Below, one piece after another: positions 8,592 to 17,199 of a stretch of DNA of 63,836 nt. This DNA comes from Bin87 sp034421995 (GTDB lineage Bacteria; Chloroflexota; Dehalococcoidia; Lucifugimonadales; UBA3495): NCBI GenBank assembly GCA_034421995.1, contig DAOUJY010000094.1, forward strand, positions 1 to 63,836. The letters are read 5' to 3'. The position numbers were made by a program, and so were the translations under genes. The notes under the pieces were generated by a model. That model saw nothing but the letters and a program-made list of their open reading frames with translations, ran no database searches and had not been told where the DNA came from. The stretch's first letter is position 1. Each line of letters begins with the position of its first letter.

Positions 8592-10169
8592 CTAATCCAG
8601 GTAGCGGTATCCCGGCAGCGTCAGAAACTCGACAAATTCGTCGGACAGCACGATTTCGTCCAGCAGTTCCACGGCCTTGTCCAGCGCGCCGGGATTGTCC
8701 TGGCCCCGCTGCTCGACCAGAACGGCCGCTTCCTCTGCGCGCACCTGTCGGTATAGCTCAGCGGTGATTGGGCGCCCGTCTTCCAGATTGGAACCGTGAT
8801 GCAGCCACTGCCAAAGTTGAGACCGCGAAATCTCGGCGGTGGCCGCGTCTTCCATCAACCCGTAGATGGCAACAGCGCCGTTGCCCCGGGTCCAGGCGTC
8901 GATGTACTGCAACGCTACGCTGACGTTGTTGCGAAGCCCGGCCTCGGTAATTTGGCCCTCGGGCACGGCCAGCAGATCATCAGGCGCGATGCGGACTTCC
9001 GGTATAACTGAGAGCTGGTTGTCGGTGGAAAACGCGGATTGGAATACATCCAGCACCGGTTCCACGAGACCGGGATGGGCTATCCATGCTCCATCAAAAC
9101 CCTGATCGGCCTCTCGCTGTTTGTCGGCGCGAACTTGGGCGAACGCGGCATCGTTTGCCGCCGGGTCATCCCGGCGAGGGATGAATGCGGACATACCGCC
9201 CAAAGCGTGCGCTCCGCGGCGATGGCAGGTATTCACCAGCAACTGCGCCGCCGAGGTCAGGAAGTGCGTCGCCATCGTAACCTGCGCCCGGTCGGGAAAC
9301 ACCATGTCGCCGCGCTTGTTGAAAACCTTGATGACACTGAAAATGTAGTCCCATCGTCCCAGGTTCAATCCCGCCGGCCGCTCCCGCAGCTCGTACAGGA
9401 TCTCTTCCATCTCAAAAGCCGCCAGGATGTGCTCAATCAGGACGGTCGGGCTGATCGTCCCCGGCGGGATCCCCAGACGTTCCTCGGCATATTTGAAAAC
9501 GTCGTTCCACAAACGGGCTTCCAGGTGAGACTGCAATTTCGGCAGGTAGTAATAGGGGCCGGTGCCGTGACTCTGCTGGGCGACGTGGTTGTGAAAAACA
9601 GTCAGACCGAAGTCGAAGAAACTTCCGGCCACCGGTTCCCCGTCAATCAGGATGTGGCGCTCCATCAGGTGCAACCCGCGCGGCCGGACGCACAGAGTGG
9701 CTAAATCTTCGTTCAGCTGGTATTGCCGGCCGTCAGCGGCTTCGTCGCTGATCGTGCGTCGGTACGCGTCTCGCACGTTCAGCTGTCCGTCCAAGGTGGG
9801 CAACCAGGCCGGCGAATGGGCGTCCTCGAAGTCGGTCATATAGACCTGCGCGCCGCAATTCAATGCGTTAATCACCATGCGGCGGTTTGACGACGGGCCG
9901 GTGATCTCCACCCGTCGGTTGGTCAGGTCGTCCGGGGCCGAGCATACCCGCCAGTCGCCTTCCCGCACGTTCCGAGTTTCGGACCGGAAATCCGGCATAG
10001 CGCCGGCATCGATCTCGGCCTGGCGGCGAACTCGCGCTTGCATCAACCGCCGTCGCGTAGCCTCAAAATTGCGATGCAAATCAGCGACGAATTCCAACGC
10101 GCCATCCGTGAGGATATCGCCGTACTGACCGGGAACGGCGCCGAGGATTTGAATGTTGTTATTTGCCAT
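8592..10169 (-). CDS. aceB: Malate synthase A
   Basis: The 525-residue protein is of malate synthase A length and condenses glyoxylate with acetyl-CoA to give malate. Signature stretches are VYMTDFEDAHSPAW, LCVRPRGLHLMERH, YYYLPKLQSHLEARLWNDVF, LIEHILAAFEMEEIL, NLGRWDYIFSVIK and, near the end, SRSQLWQWLHHG. The conserved Arg (LCVRPRG), Glu (IEHILAAFEMEE) and Asp (RWDYIFS) needed for Mg2+ and glyoxylate are present. It follows the PEPCK-like gene by 48 bases. Isocitrate lyase, its usual partner, is not in this window, so glyoxylate could instead come from purine/allantoin or glycine breakdown. Confidence 0.95.
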   Translation of the reverse strand: MANNNIQILGAVPGQYGDILTDGALEFVADLHRNFEATRRRLMQARVRRQAEIDAGAMPDFRSETRNVREGDWRVCSAPDDLTNRRVEITGPSSNRRMVINALNCGAQVYMTDFEDAHSPAWLPTLDGQLNVRDAYRRTISDEAADGRQYQLNEDLATLCVRPRGLHLMERHILIDGEPVAGSFFDFGLTVFHNHVAQQSHGTGPYYYLPKLQSHLEARLWNDVFKYAEERLGIPPGTISPTVLIEHILAAFEMEEILYELRERPAGLNLGRWDYIFSVIKVFNKRGDMVFPDRAQVTMATHFLTSAAQLLVNTCHRRGAHALGGMSAFIPRRDDPAANDAAFAQVRADKQREADQGFDGAWIAHPGLVEPVLDVFQSAFSTDNQLSVIPEVRIAPDDLLAVPEGQITEAGLRNNVSVALQYIDAWTRGNGAVAIYGLMEDAATAEISRSQLWQWLHHGSNLEDGRPITAELYRQVRAEEAAVLVEQRGQDNPGALDKAVELLDEIVLSDEFVEFLTLPGYRYLD

Positions 10170-10217
10170 GTCTGCCTATCCTGGTTTTCCAATTTGAAAT
10201 TTTGCGTGCTACCCTGC

Positions 10218-12512
10218 TCACAATGCGAGATCGGCCAGGCTCATCCGGCCGGATTCGGTGATGGCCAAGCCTCGCTCCATGCCTTCCTGGTATTTGCGTT
10301 GGAGTTCGCGCAGTTGGTAGGAAACCGGTCGCATCCCTTCGGCACGGTGAGCCGCCGTTTCATCCAATGTTTCGTAAGCCTGATCCAGCGACCAATAGAA
10401 CGACAGCAGCCAGGAAAGTTCCCGCTCGTTGCTGGGCGACGGTACATCGCCGATGTCCAGGATGGTGTTGACCACTTTGGTGTACCGAAGAATACCGGCT
10501 TTGTCCTGCTGGTCCCGGCCGTAATAACGACGGTGCATCAATTCGGCTACTCGGTCGGCGTAGTCCTTTTCTCCGTAGATGTTGGCTGGCAGCCACTTCT
10601 CACGCAGGTCAACTACCTCGTTGCTATCTGCGTCCAGAATCGCTACCGCCACTTCCGAGCGGAGTATCCCATCGTATTCGAATTTGATCGCGTTGCGGAG
10701 CAATGCCTCTTGCAGCATCATCGTCAATTCACGGGGTATGTTCAAATATCGTGAACCTGAAGCTTCCTCGTTGCTGTCGGCGCCCACTCCGCCGGTATTG
10801 AAGGCGTAGTACTCCTGTGGCATCCCGCCCCACGCTAGTTGTTGGAGCACATGGTAAAGCAGGTTGGCGTTCTCATCCTCAAGGCCGATGATAAACGGGT
10901 CGGAGAAATACTCGACGTAGGGACGGCCAATGGCGCCAATGGCTGCTCCCATCTGGACCGCTTCACCGTACATCAGCACGCGGATGTACTGCTCCAGGCT
11001 GAGACGGCGCAGGGGTGGTATGACCGTGTTCTGGCGCATCACCTCTTGCCAGAATACCCGGTCCGTGTTCTCCATCGGCACGTGGACCGAGTCGGTAAGG
11101 CGCCCGCCGGTGATTTTGGAAATCAATCCGGCCGCCCCCTTTCGCTGCAACAAGCCGCGCCGCGACAATATCATCCGCATATTGCGGACCGGATTTTCCA
11201 GGTAGTTGGGTTCCTGACTGTTCACGTGAACCGGGACGTTTTCCAGGGTCTCGTCGGGAGACGTTACACCGGGCGCGCCGCGCAGGACGTCGTAAGTGAT
11301 GGGGTCGTCCTCCCGAGTCAATCCGAATGGAACGGCATAGAAGTTGTTCTCGGTCCCGTCGATCGCATGGGAAATCACCGCGCGACGCCCGCCTCGGTTG
11401 CTCGCAACGGGGTCTTCCAGCGGCTGTAGCAGCACGATGTCGTCGTTCATCGGATAGACCCCTTCTTCGGGGTCGGTGGGCAGATTCAACACGCCGGCCA
11501 ACTCGCTGTTCGCCAACTCAACCATGATGGTCAGCGTACTTTTCCCGTGCAGCGACGGGCCGACCGTAACCAGAGCGGTGTTGGCGAGTTCTCCATCCAG
11601 CTTCCGCACCCGAGCCATGCTCAACGCAGCCTGCACGGCCAACCCGTTTTTCTGCTTGACCTGATGCATGGCGATGGAGAGCGGGCCCATCTTGTGTTCA
11701 CCCACGTAGTCGAAACCGAAATGGAGCGAAAGACCCCGCGTCGGCGCTTTGAAAACCAGTTGGGTGATGCCGGCGTCGCGTAATCGCGTCTTCAAACCTT
11801 CGTCAAGGTCCAGGTCGTCCATCCAGTGGGGAACTGACACCTCAAGAATATCCGGCGGTTCCTGCCATTGCCCCTGCGGCAGATCGAAAGTGAGCCGGCG
11901 CCACATATAGGGAGCCTGCATATACCGCGTGCCGAAAAGCAGTTGCCGCGCGTGAAAAGACCGACCTGGCGCGTCGCAAATCTGCCGGTCGGTTTGTACT
12001 ATTTCCTCGCCGGCGGCGAAGCCGGTCTCCATCTTGTCGCAGACTCGATGGAAGATTTCGGTGAAGAGTTGCTGATTATCCTCGGAGAACGCTAAAGCGT
12101 CCCGGTTGCGAGTGAACCCTTCCACGAAATATTGCGTCAAGTCTGGCCGCCGCACCACTCCCAGTTGGCTGAAAAACGCCAGGCCTCCGTTGTCCAGGCG
12201 AAACACGGTCTCAGGCCATACCTTGCTGGCGGCGCGGCCGGCGGCGTTGGCTTCCACGGCGTCGGCTTCAAGAGCCTCGGCTTCGGCCAACAGTTCGGCC
12301 TGCCGCGCGGACGGAAGATCCTGGAAAATGGGCATCTTTCCCACTATCCACTCTTCCGATGGATTGTACAGCGGGCTGTCAGCCCTTTGTCCTTTCCGCG
12401 CGATGGCACAGAGCCGGGTCAGCGCCGCTTCAAAGTCGGGGATGATTTCGGGACCGGTCAGCGGCGACGTGGCTTCTGGCCGGCCGGCGGGCTTGGAGGT
12501 AGGGCTAGTCAA
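10218..12512 (-). CDS. Divergent ATP-type phosphoenolpyruvate carboxykinase-like protein
   Basis: The 764-residue protein resembles the PEP carboxykinase (ATP) superfamily but is about 200 residues longer. The kinase loop is unusual: GPSLHGKST (residues 318-326) in place of the standard GLSGTGKTT. It is followed by EEGVYPMNDDIVLLQPL, where canonical enzymes have the metal-binding DxEGG region. A later stretch (about 505-580) fits the PEPCK C-terminal lobe and holds NTGGVG. The start is a TTG at 12512 with a strong GGGGGAG 5 bases upstream; the next Met is residue 60. Placement just before malate synthase suggests conversion of malate-derived oxaloacetate to PEP, which is inference. It could instead be a PEPCK-fold kinase of other function. 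The 220 bases upstream of it (12513-12734) hold no gene I can support. Confidence 0.65.
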   Translation of the reverse strand: MTSPTSKPAGRPEATSPLTGPEIIPDFEAALTRLCAIARKGQRADSPLYNPSEEWIVGKMPIFQDLPSARQAELLAEAEALEADAVEANAAGRAASKVWPETVFRLDNGGLAFFSQLGVVRRPDLTQYFVEGFTRNRDALAFSEDNQQLFTEIFHRVCDKMETGFAAGEEIVQTDRQICDAPGRSFHARQLLFGTRYMQAPYMWRRLTFDLPQGQWQEPPDILEVSVPHWMDDLDLDEGLKTRLRDAGITQLVFKAPTRGLSLHFGFDYVGEHKMGPLSIAMHQVKQKNGLAVQAALSMARVRKLDGELANTALVTVGPSLHGKSTLTIMVELANSELAGVLNLPTDPEEGVYPMNDDIVLLQPLEDPVASNRGGRRAVISHAIDGTENNFYAVPFGLTREDDPITYDVLRGAPGVTSPDETLENVPVHVNSQEPNYLENPVRNMRMILSRRGLLQRKGAAGLISKITGGRLTDSVHVPMENTDRVFWQEVMRQNTVIPPLRRLSLEQYIRVLMYGEAVQMGAAIGAIGRPYVEYFSDPFIIGLEDENANLLYHVLQQLAWGGMPQEYYAFNTGGVGADSNEEASGSRYLNIPRELTMMLQEALLRNAIKFEYDGILRSEVAVAILDADSNEVVDLREKWLPANIYGEKDYADRVAELMHRRYYGRDQQDKAGILRYTKVVNTILDIGDVPSPSNERELSWLLSFYWSLDQAYETLDETAAHRAEGMRPVSYQLRELQRKYQEGMERGLAITESGRMSLADLAL

Positions 12513-12734
12513 TGTATCTCCCCCCGTGGCTGGGTAAAATGAGCGCGGCGGTTCGGGTTGGCTACCGCCGCGTACCAGATCAACTACTCAACATAACGGT
12601 CGGCGGCATAACGGAGATGAGGAACGACATCGGGGTGCTCAGGTCAGAGGCCAACGACGTTAGGTTTGAGGCGCGCTACGTAGCAAATATGCTACCCCGA
12701 ACCGTCGGTACTGTCAAAAATCGGGCGCGCGATT

Positions 12735-14153
12735 TTAGGCTCCATCCCGCCGCTCCAAGAACATAGGCATCCCTCCTTTGGGACGCAGCGAGACCAGCGG
12801 TACCAATTCGATCCGATGGCCTGGGTCGTGTCGCATCGCCCACCTCTGTCCCAGGGTCGCCAATACCAGCATGGCCTCCATCCACGCGAACCCTTCCCCG
12901 ATGCAGAGGCGTGGACCGCCTCCGAAGGGGTAGTAGGCGAATCGTGGTAGGCGTTCGCGGAACTCGGGAGTCCACCGGTCGGGACAAAACTCCAGCGGAT
13001 CGTCGTACCAGCGCGGATCCCTTTGAATAATCAACTGGGGCGCCACCAGGGCCGCGCCAGCCGGAATGTGGTATCCGCCGAGCGTGATGGGTTCAAAGGT
13101 CATCCGGCCCGTGGACCAAATGGGCGGGTACAGTCGCATCGACTCGGTGAGTACCTGTTCGGTAAAGGCCAGCTTGGGCAAGTCGTCCGGCGTCGGCGGT
13201 CTGCCTCCCAATACGTCATCCAGTTCGGCGTGGAATCGAGCCTGCATATCGGGATGGGTAGCCAGAAGATACCAGGTCCAGGTCAGGGCTACGGCGGTGG
13301 TTTCGTGGCCGGCGGCAAAGAGGGTGATTGCCTCGTCCCGAACCTGCTGGTCGGTCATCACGGCGTCGGCCGGATTATCGGCTTCTTCATCCCTCACGTT
13401 CAATAGCATGGACAACAGGTCGTTGCCCTCAAGCCCGGTTCGGCGGCGCTCCTCGATGAGACCATAGGTCGTTTCGTCCAGGTAGGCCAACCCCCGCTTG
13501 AAACGGCGTGTAAACGGCAGCGGCAGGCGGTGGAACAATCGACGCAGCGCCGGTGGCTGATTGTCCCGTGCCTTGATGTAGTCGTTGCTGAGTTCGAAAG
13601 CGGAGCCGATGCGTCGCACCGTGTCGGCCAGTTCCAGGCCGAACAGCGTCTTGACCACGATGTGCAAGGTCAGTTCGCTCATCTCCCCGGCCAGATCAAC
13701 CCTGGCTCCCCTGATTTTTGAAAAATCGTCCCAGTTCGCCTCATGCCGCTGGGCGAAATCGGTCATTGTCTCGGCATAGGCCGCGATGCGACGGTGGTGG
13801 AATTGGGGCTGCATCAAGCGACGCTGGCGCAGGTGCAGCGGGCCATCGGATGTGACCAACCCATAGCCCATCAGGTATTGCAGGGTTTCGGTGACTCGGC
13901 CGCGTCCCACGCTCCGGTGGTTGGTAACGAAAAGTTCCTGCACCAGATCCGGGTGGTTGACCAGATACACCAGGGACGGTTTCACCGACAAGGTGACCAG
14001 ATCTCCGTAAGCGGCGGCCCCGTGCAGGAAACCCAGCAGGTTGAACAAGTACTGGAACGACTGGCCCACGACAGGCAATTCGGATGGACCGGGCGGCAGG
14101 GTGGCGCGGTCAACCACGGGCTTGGGCGGAAGGGGTACGGTGTATGTGGTCAT
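12735..14153 (-). CDS. Cytochrome P450
   Basis: The 472-residue haem-thiolate monooxygenase has all hallmark motifs: I-helix AGHETT (281-286), ExxR in ESMR (337-340), and haem-binding FGGGPRLCIGE with ligand Cys417. There is no N-terminal membrane anchor, so it should be a soluble bacterial type needing separate ferredoxin and reductase partners, which are not encoded nearby. A GAGG stands before the ATG at 14153. It is 48 bases downstream of the copper amine oxidase gene on the same strand, so the two are probably co-transcribed. The substrate is unknown. Confidence 0.95.
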   Translation of the reverse strand: MTTYTVPLPPKPVVDRATLPPGPSELPVVGQSFQYLFNLLGFLHGAAAYGDLVTLSVKPSLVYLVNHPDLVQELFVTNHRSVGRGRVTETLQYLMGYGLVTSDGPLHLRQRRLMQPQFHHRRIAAYAETMTDFAQRHEANWDDFSKIRGARVDLAGEMSELTLHIVVKTLFGLELADTVRRIGSAFELSNDYIKARDNQPPALRRLFHRLPLPFTRRFKRGLAYLDETTYGLIEERRRTGLEGNDLLSMLLNVRDEEADNPADAVMTDQQVRDEAITLFAAGHETTAVALTWTWYLLATHPDMQARFHAELDDVLGGRPPTPDDLPKLAFTEQVLTESMRLYPPIWSTGRMTFEPITLGGYHIPAGAALVAPQLIIQRDPRWYDDPLEFCPDRWTPEFRERLPRFAYYPFGGGPRLCIGEGFAWMEAMLVLATLGQRWAMRHDPGHRIELVPLVSLRPKGGMPMFLERRDGA

Positions 14154-14201
14154 GTTTGCCTCATTCTGTCATGCGCGATTGTCCCCTCGCGTTCCCGGGC
14201 C

Positions 14202-16148
14202 TTAGTGATGGCAGGCCCCGCCATGATGGTCGCTGGGTGGCACGTCCAGCACGGGGTTAGTGTCGAAAAACCCGACCGGCTTCAGGCTGAATCCACAATA
14301 CGCCACCGGCGCAATCGGCCAATCCTCGGGGCGGGGTACGTGGTGAAAGCCAAGGGTGTACCAGAGCACCACGTCTGCGTCTTCGACGTTCCGATTATGC
14401 TTCGTGTACTCGGGCAGTCCGGCTCCTCCGGGATGCTGATTGGGGTACGGCCCGGTGGCGGAAATTTCGTTCCGGTCGTAGGGCGTGACCCACAGGTGCT
14501 TGGTCATAAAACCGGCGCGCTTGATGATGCTGGCATCGGGATGCGCAAAGGGAAGAATGTTCTCCCCTGGCATGAGCTTGTACGAAACCGGTTGCCCCAA
14601 TGTATTCATGGCTGATGTGTTGGAAACCAGCCAGTACCGCCCTTGCATCGGATCAATCACCCGCTGCGCTTCCCATTCCGACCGGAGCGGTGTTTTCTCG
14701 GCGTAGAAGGCGTTGCCGTGGGGGTTGTCCGGGCCGGGAGGTTCCGCGACGGTGTTCACTTCGTAAACCGTGTTGTTCTCACCGTCCACGCTCATATCCA
14801 GCCGGAAATTGAAGAAGTGCTGGTGGATGTGGGCGTTAAGCTGGGGAGCCACCAACGTACCGTATTTGGGCGTTTCGCCCTCCGGCACTGCCGCCGTGTT
14901 GATGATGCCGGTCAGCTTGACTTCCATCTGTATGGTGCCGTCCTGGTAGAAATACCAGAAAAAGCCATACTCATAGTTGCCCACGGTGGCGACACTGGAC
15001 ACCACCAGTCGCCGGGACCGGCGAACTTCAGTTTGGCCGATGCGCCAGTCGGTGTGTTTCCAAAGAATGCCGTAGTCCTCTTCGTGCATGCACACGGCGT
15101 TGGGTATCACGAAGGGTTCGCCCTTGCCGTTGTTCAGCACGGCATCGAAGTAGTAAATCTCTCCCAGGCAATCACACCCCAGGGTCAACGAGTTGGTCAG
15201 GGAGCCAATGCCGTATTCACCCGCGTCAAAGGCATTCTTGCGGTAGTGGTCCTTGCTGGGATCGCCATAGGGGACGACCATGTCCGACAACGCCGCCCGG
15301 TACAGGATCGGCCGAACCCTGCCCTGGTCCTCGTAGCCAACGGTGTGTATCACCAGCCCCTCGCGGGGAGTGAAGCCGACGCGCAACCTCCACCTCTGCC
15401 AGGCCACGCTCCAGCCGTCCACCTGGAAGCTCGGTCCGTCCGGTTGCGTTATTTCCAGCGGCCTGAGATTGTTTCGGAACTTGCCGACGAACTCCGCTGA
15501 ATAATTGCCAGCCTCAGGTGGCAGCGGCGTCAGTCCGTAGTCGTCAACCCGCACCACCTCCATGCTGTTGAGGTCCACCACCGCCGTGACGCCCTCAATG
15601 GGACGAGCATAGCCGTTGTCGGTCGGGCTGGATCGGGCGAAATTGCGGCACAACACCAGCCGCCGGCCTTCCTCGTCTTCAAACCCATAGTTGCCGGCCG
15701 ACCACGGGTCAACCATCACCAGGCTGGGGTCATTGATGCCCCGCTTTTTGATGGCGGCCTGGAACCGGGCATCGGCCCGCACCGCCGCCTCGCACTCCAG
15801 GAACTCGTCGAACATCACCCTGGGCTGCACGCCCGGAATATGTTCCCATGAAACGACCCGTTTTTCGTCCAGAGAGACCACCGCCTCGTAGGTTGCCCCG
15901 TCGTCGTTGTCCAACACCACGACGAAAGCCTCACGTCGCATCGGTGCGCCCGGCGAAAAATCTGCCACGTCAACCTTGGCCGGCTCCCTGAGTACGACGG
16001 TCTCAAATCGCACCCGCGACCCCAATTGGCGTTGAACTTTCAGGATGGACGACGCTTCGGCTATCTCCTCGGCGGTCAGTGGATCCAGGGGATGGGATGC
16101 TGCCGCGAGCGTCGCTTCACCTGCTGTCAGCTTCGTGGAAGTAGCCAT
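14202..16148 (-). CDS. TPQ copper amine oxidase (primary-amine oxidase)
   Basis: The 648-residue enzyme oxidises primary amines to aldehydes, ammonia and H2O2. The topaquinone precursor is Tyr392 in TVGNYEYGF, and the catalytic base is Asp308 in AFDAGEYG. Copper ligands are His442 and His444 in HIHQHFFNFRLD and a His at 602-603 in GFHHVPRPEDWP. No signal peptide is evident, so it appears cytoplasmic. The last residues (PSDHHGGACHH) are His- and Cys-rich, an optional extra metal-binding tail. AGGAG precedes the ATG at 16148. It is divergent from the hydrolase at 16358 and co-directional with the P450. A role in amine-nitrogen acquisition is likely. Confidence 0.95.
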   Translation of the reverse strand: MATSTKLTAGEATLAAASHPLDPLTAEEIAEASSILKVQRQLGSRVRFETVVLREPAKVDVADFSPGAPMRREAFVVVLDNDDGATYEAVVSLDEKRVVSWEHIPGVQPRVMFDEFLECEAAVRADARFQAAIKKRGINDPSLVMVDPWSAGNYGFEDEEGRRLVLCRNFARSSPTDNGYARPIEGVTAVVDLNSMEVVRVDDYGLTPLPPEAGNYSAEFVGKFRNNLRPLEITQPDGPSFQVDGWSVAWQRWRLRVGFTPREGLVIHTVGYEDQGRVRPILYRAALSDMVVPYGDPSKDHYRKNAFDAGEYGIGSLTNSLTLGCDCLGEIYYFDAVLNNGKGEPFVIPNAVCMHEEDYGILWKHTDWRIGQTEVRRSRRLVVSSVATVGNYEYGFFWYFYQDGTIQMEVKLTGIINTAAVPEGETPKYGTLVAPQLNAHIHQHFFNFRLDMSVDGENNTVYEVNTVAEPPGPDNPHGNAFYAEKTPLRSEWEAQRVIDPMQGRYWLVSNTSAMNTLGQPVSYKLMPGENILPFAHPDASIIKRAGFMTKHLWVTPYDRNEISATGPYPNQHPGGAGLPEYTKHNRNVEDADVVLWYTLGFHHVPRPEDWPIAPVAYCGFSLKPVGFFDTNPVLDVPPSDHHGGACHH

Positions 16149-16357
16149 TATGATCTCCTATGGTCTGCGTCGCCTTTAGGCCGGGCAACCATGCCGGTGA
16201 ATCGGACGGTAACAGCGCGCCGCGTCTCGGTCAACCGGCAACGTCAGCGTCAGCGTTGTGCAGCATCTTATGCCCGGCTCACGCCTTGACAACCCGGTTG
16301 CCCAATTTACAATTGGCGGCGGATACCCCACTGCAATCAAACAAAGGAGAAACAACC

Positions 16358-17116
16358 ATGCCGTTCTATACCAGAGGCGACGTTACCATCCACTACGAAG
16401 ATGTCGGGTCCGGGTTTCCGCTGCTGGCGACGCCGGGCGGGGGACTGAACTCCATAATGAGCGGTTGGCCCAGACAGGTCTTCAACGCCATGGATGAATT
16501 CAAGGACGACTTCCGCTGCATCACCATGGACCAGCGCAACGCCAACGGAGGACAGTCCACCGGCCCGGTTCAGGTGGAAGACCCCTGGGGGGCCTTCGCC
16601 GACGACCAGCTGGGGCTGATGGACCACCTGGGAATTGACAAGTTCGGTTTCATCGGCTTCTGCATCGGCGGGCCTTTCGCCATGACGCTCGTTAATCGCG
16701 CGCCGGACCGGGTGGTCGCCGCCGTGCTCTGTCAGCCGGTTGGACACGCCAAGGCAACCCCGGACGCCATGTACGATTCCGGCCGCGACGTCTGGGGGCC
16801 CGAGTTGATGGCCGGCCGCCCGGATTTAACCATGGAGGTCATCGAGCAATACCTCCACAACCTCTACCGAATCCAGCCCGACTTTGTGTACAGCGTGTCT
16901 CGGGACTTCGCTCGCTCGTGCCAGACCCCGTTGCTGGTCATGCCCGACGACACGCCCTCTCACTCCCTCGAGGCCGCCATGGAATTGGCTGAAATCGCGC
17001 CCAATGCCCAGGCGACCGTGTATCCCTGGAAGGAAGATCCGGGCATCAAAGCCCAGACCATCAACCAGGTGCGCGACTTCCTGAAGGCCCATGTGCCGGC
17101 CGCAGCGGCCCGCTGA
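16358..17116 (+). CDS. Alpha/beta hydrolase with cysteine nucleophile
   Basis: The 252-residue protein has an alpha/beta-hydrolase fold. The nucleophile elbow is GFCIGG, placing Cys102 where most relatives have Ser; Asp197 or 198 and His202 follow in MPDDTPSHS. A Cys nucleophile is known in dienelactone hydrolases, so lactone or thioester hydrolysis is plausible. The start at ATG 16358 is supported by AAAGGAG 7 bases upstream. The reading frame is open for another 66 codons upstream, but that part is not protein-like. It is divergent from the amine oxidase gene and followed by a strong hairpin. Substrate unknown. Confidence 0.85.
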   Translation: MPFYTRGDVTIHYEDVGSGFPLLATPGGGLNSIMSGWPRQVFNAMDEFKDDFRCITMDQRNANGGQSTGPVQVEDPWGAFADDQLGLMDHLGIDKFGFIGFCIGGPFAMTLVNRAPDRVVAAVLCQPVGHAKATPDAMYDSGRDVWGPELMAGRPDLTMEVIEQYLHNLYRIQPDFVYSVSRDFARSCQTPLLVMPDDTPSHSLEAAMELAEIAPNAQATVYPWKEDPGIKAQTINQVRDFLKAHVPAAAAR

Positions 17117-17124
17117 AAAACCGG

Positions 17125-17156
17125 GGAGCGGCATCGCCGAACCGCGATGCCGCTCC
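17125..17156 (+). terminator. Hairpin terminator after the hydrolase
   Basis: Perfect 13-base-pair stem GGAGCGGCATCGC / GCGATGCCGCTCC around a 6-base loop, 8 bases after the stop codon, followed by ATAAAA rather than a clean T-run. It separates the hydrolase from the convergent OppF gene and may act in both directions. Confidence 0.7.
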
Positions 17157-17199
17157 ATAAAACCCGGGTGTGTTGCGCGTGAGACCGCAACCGCCTCCG

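Noticed and set aside
12512..12766. An 84-codon open frame on the plus strand between the PEPCK-like and P450 genes
   Set aside because: Part of it looks helical (RNDIGVLRSEANDVRFEA), but it has no ribosome site and overlaps the P450 end; not enough to support a gene.
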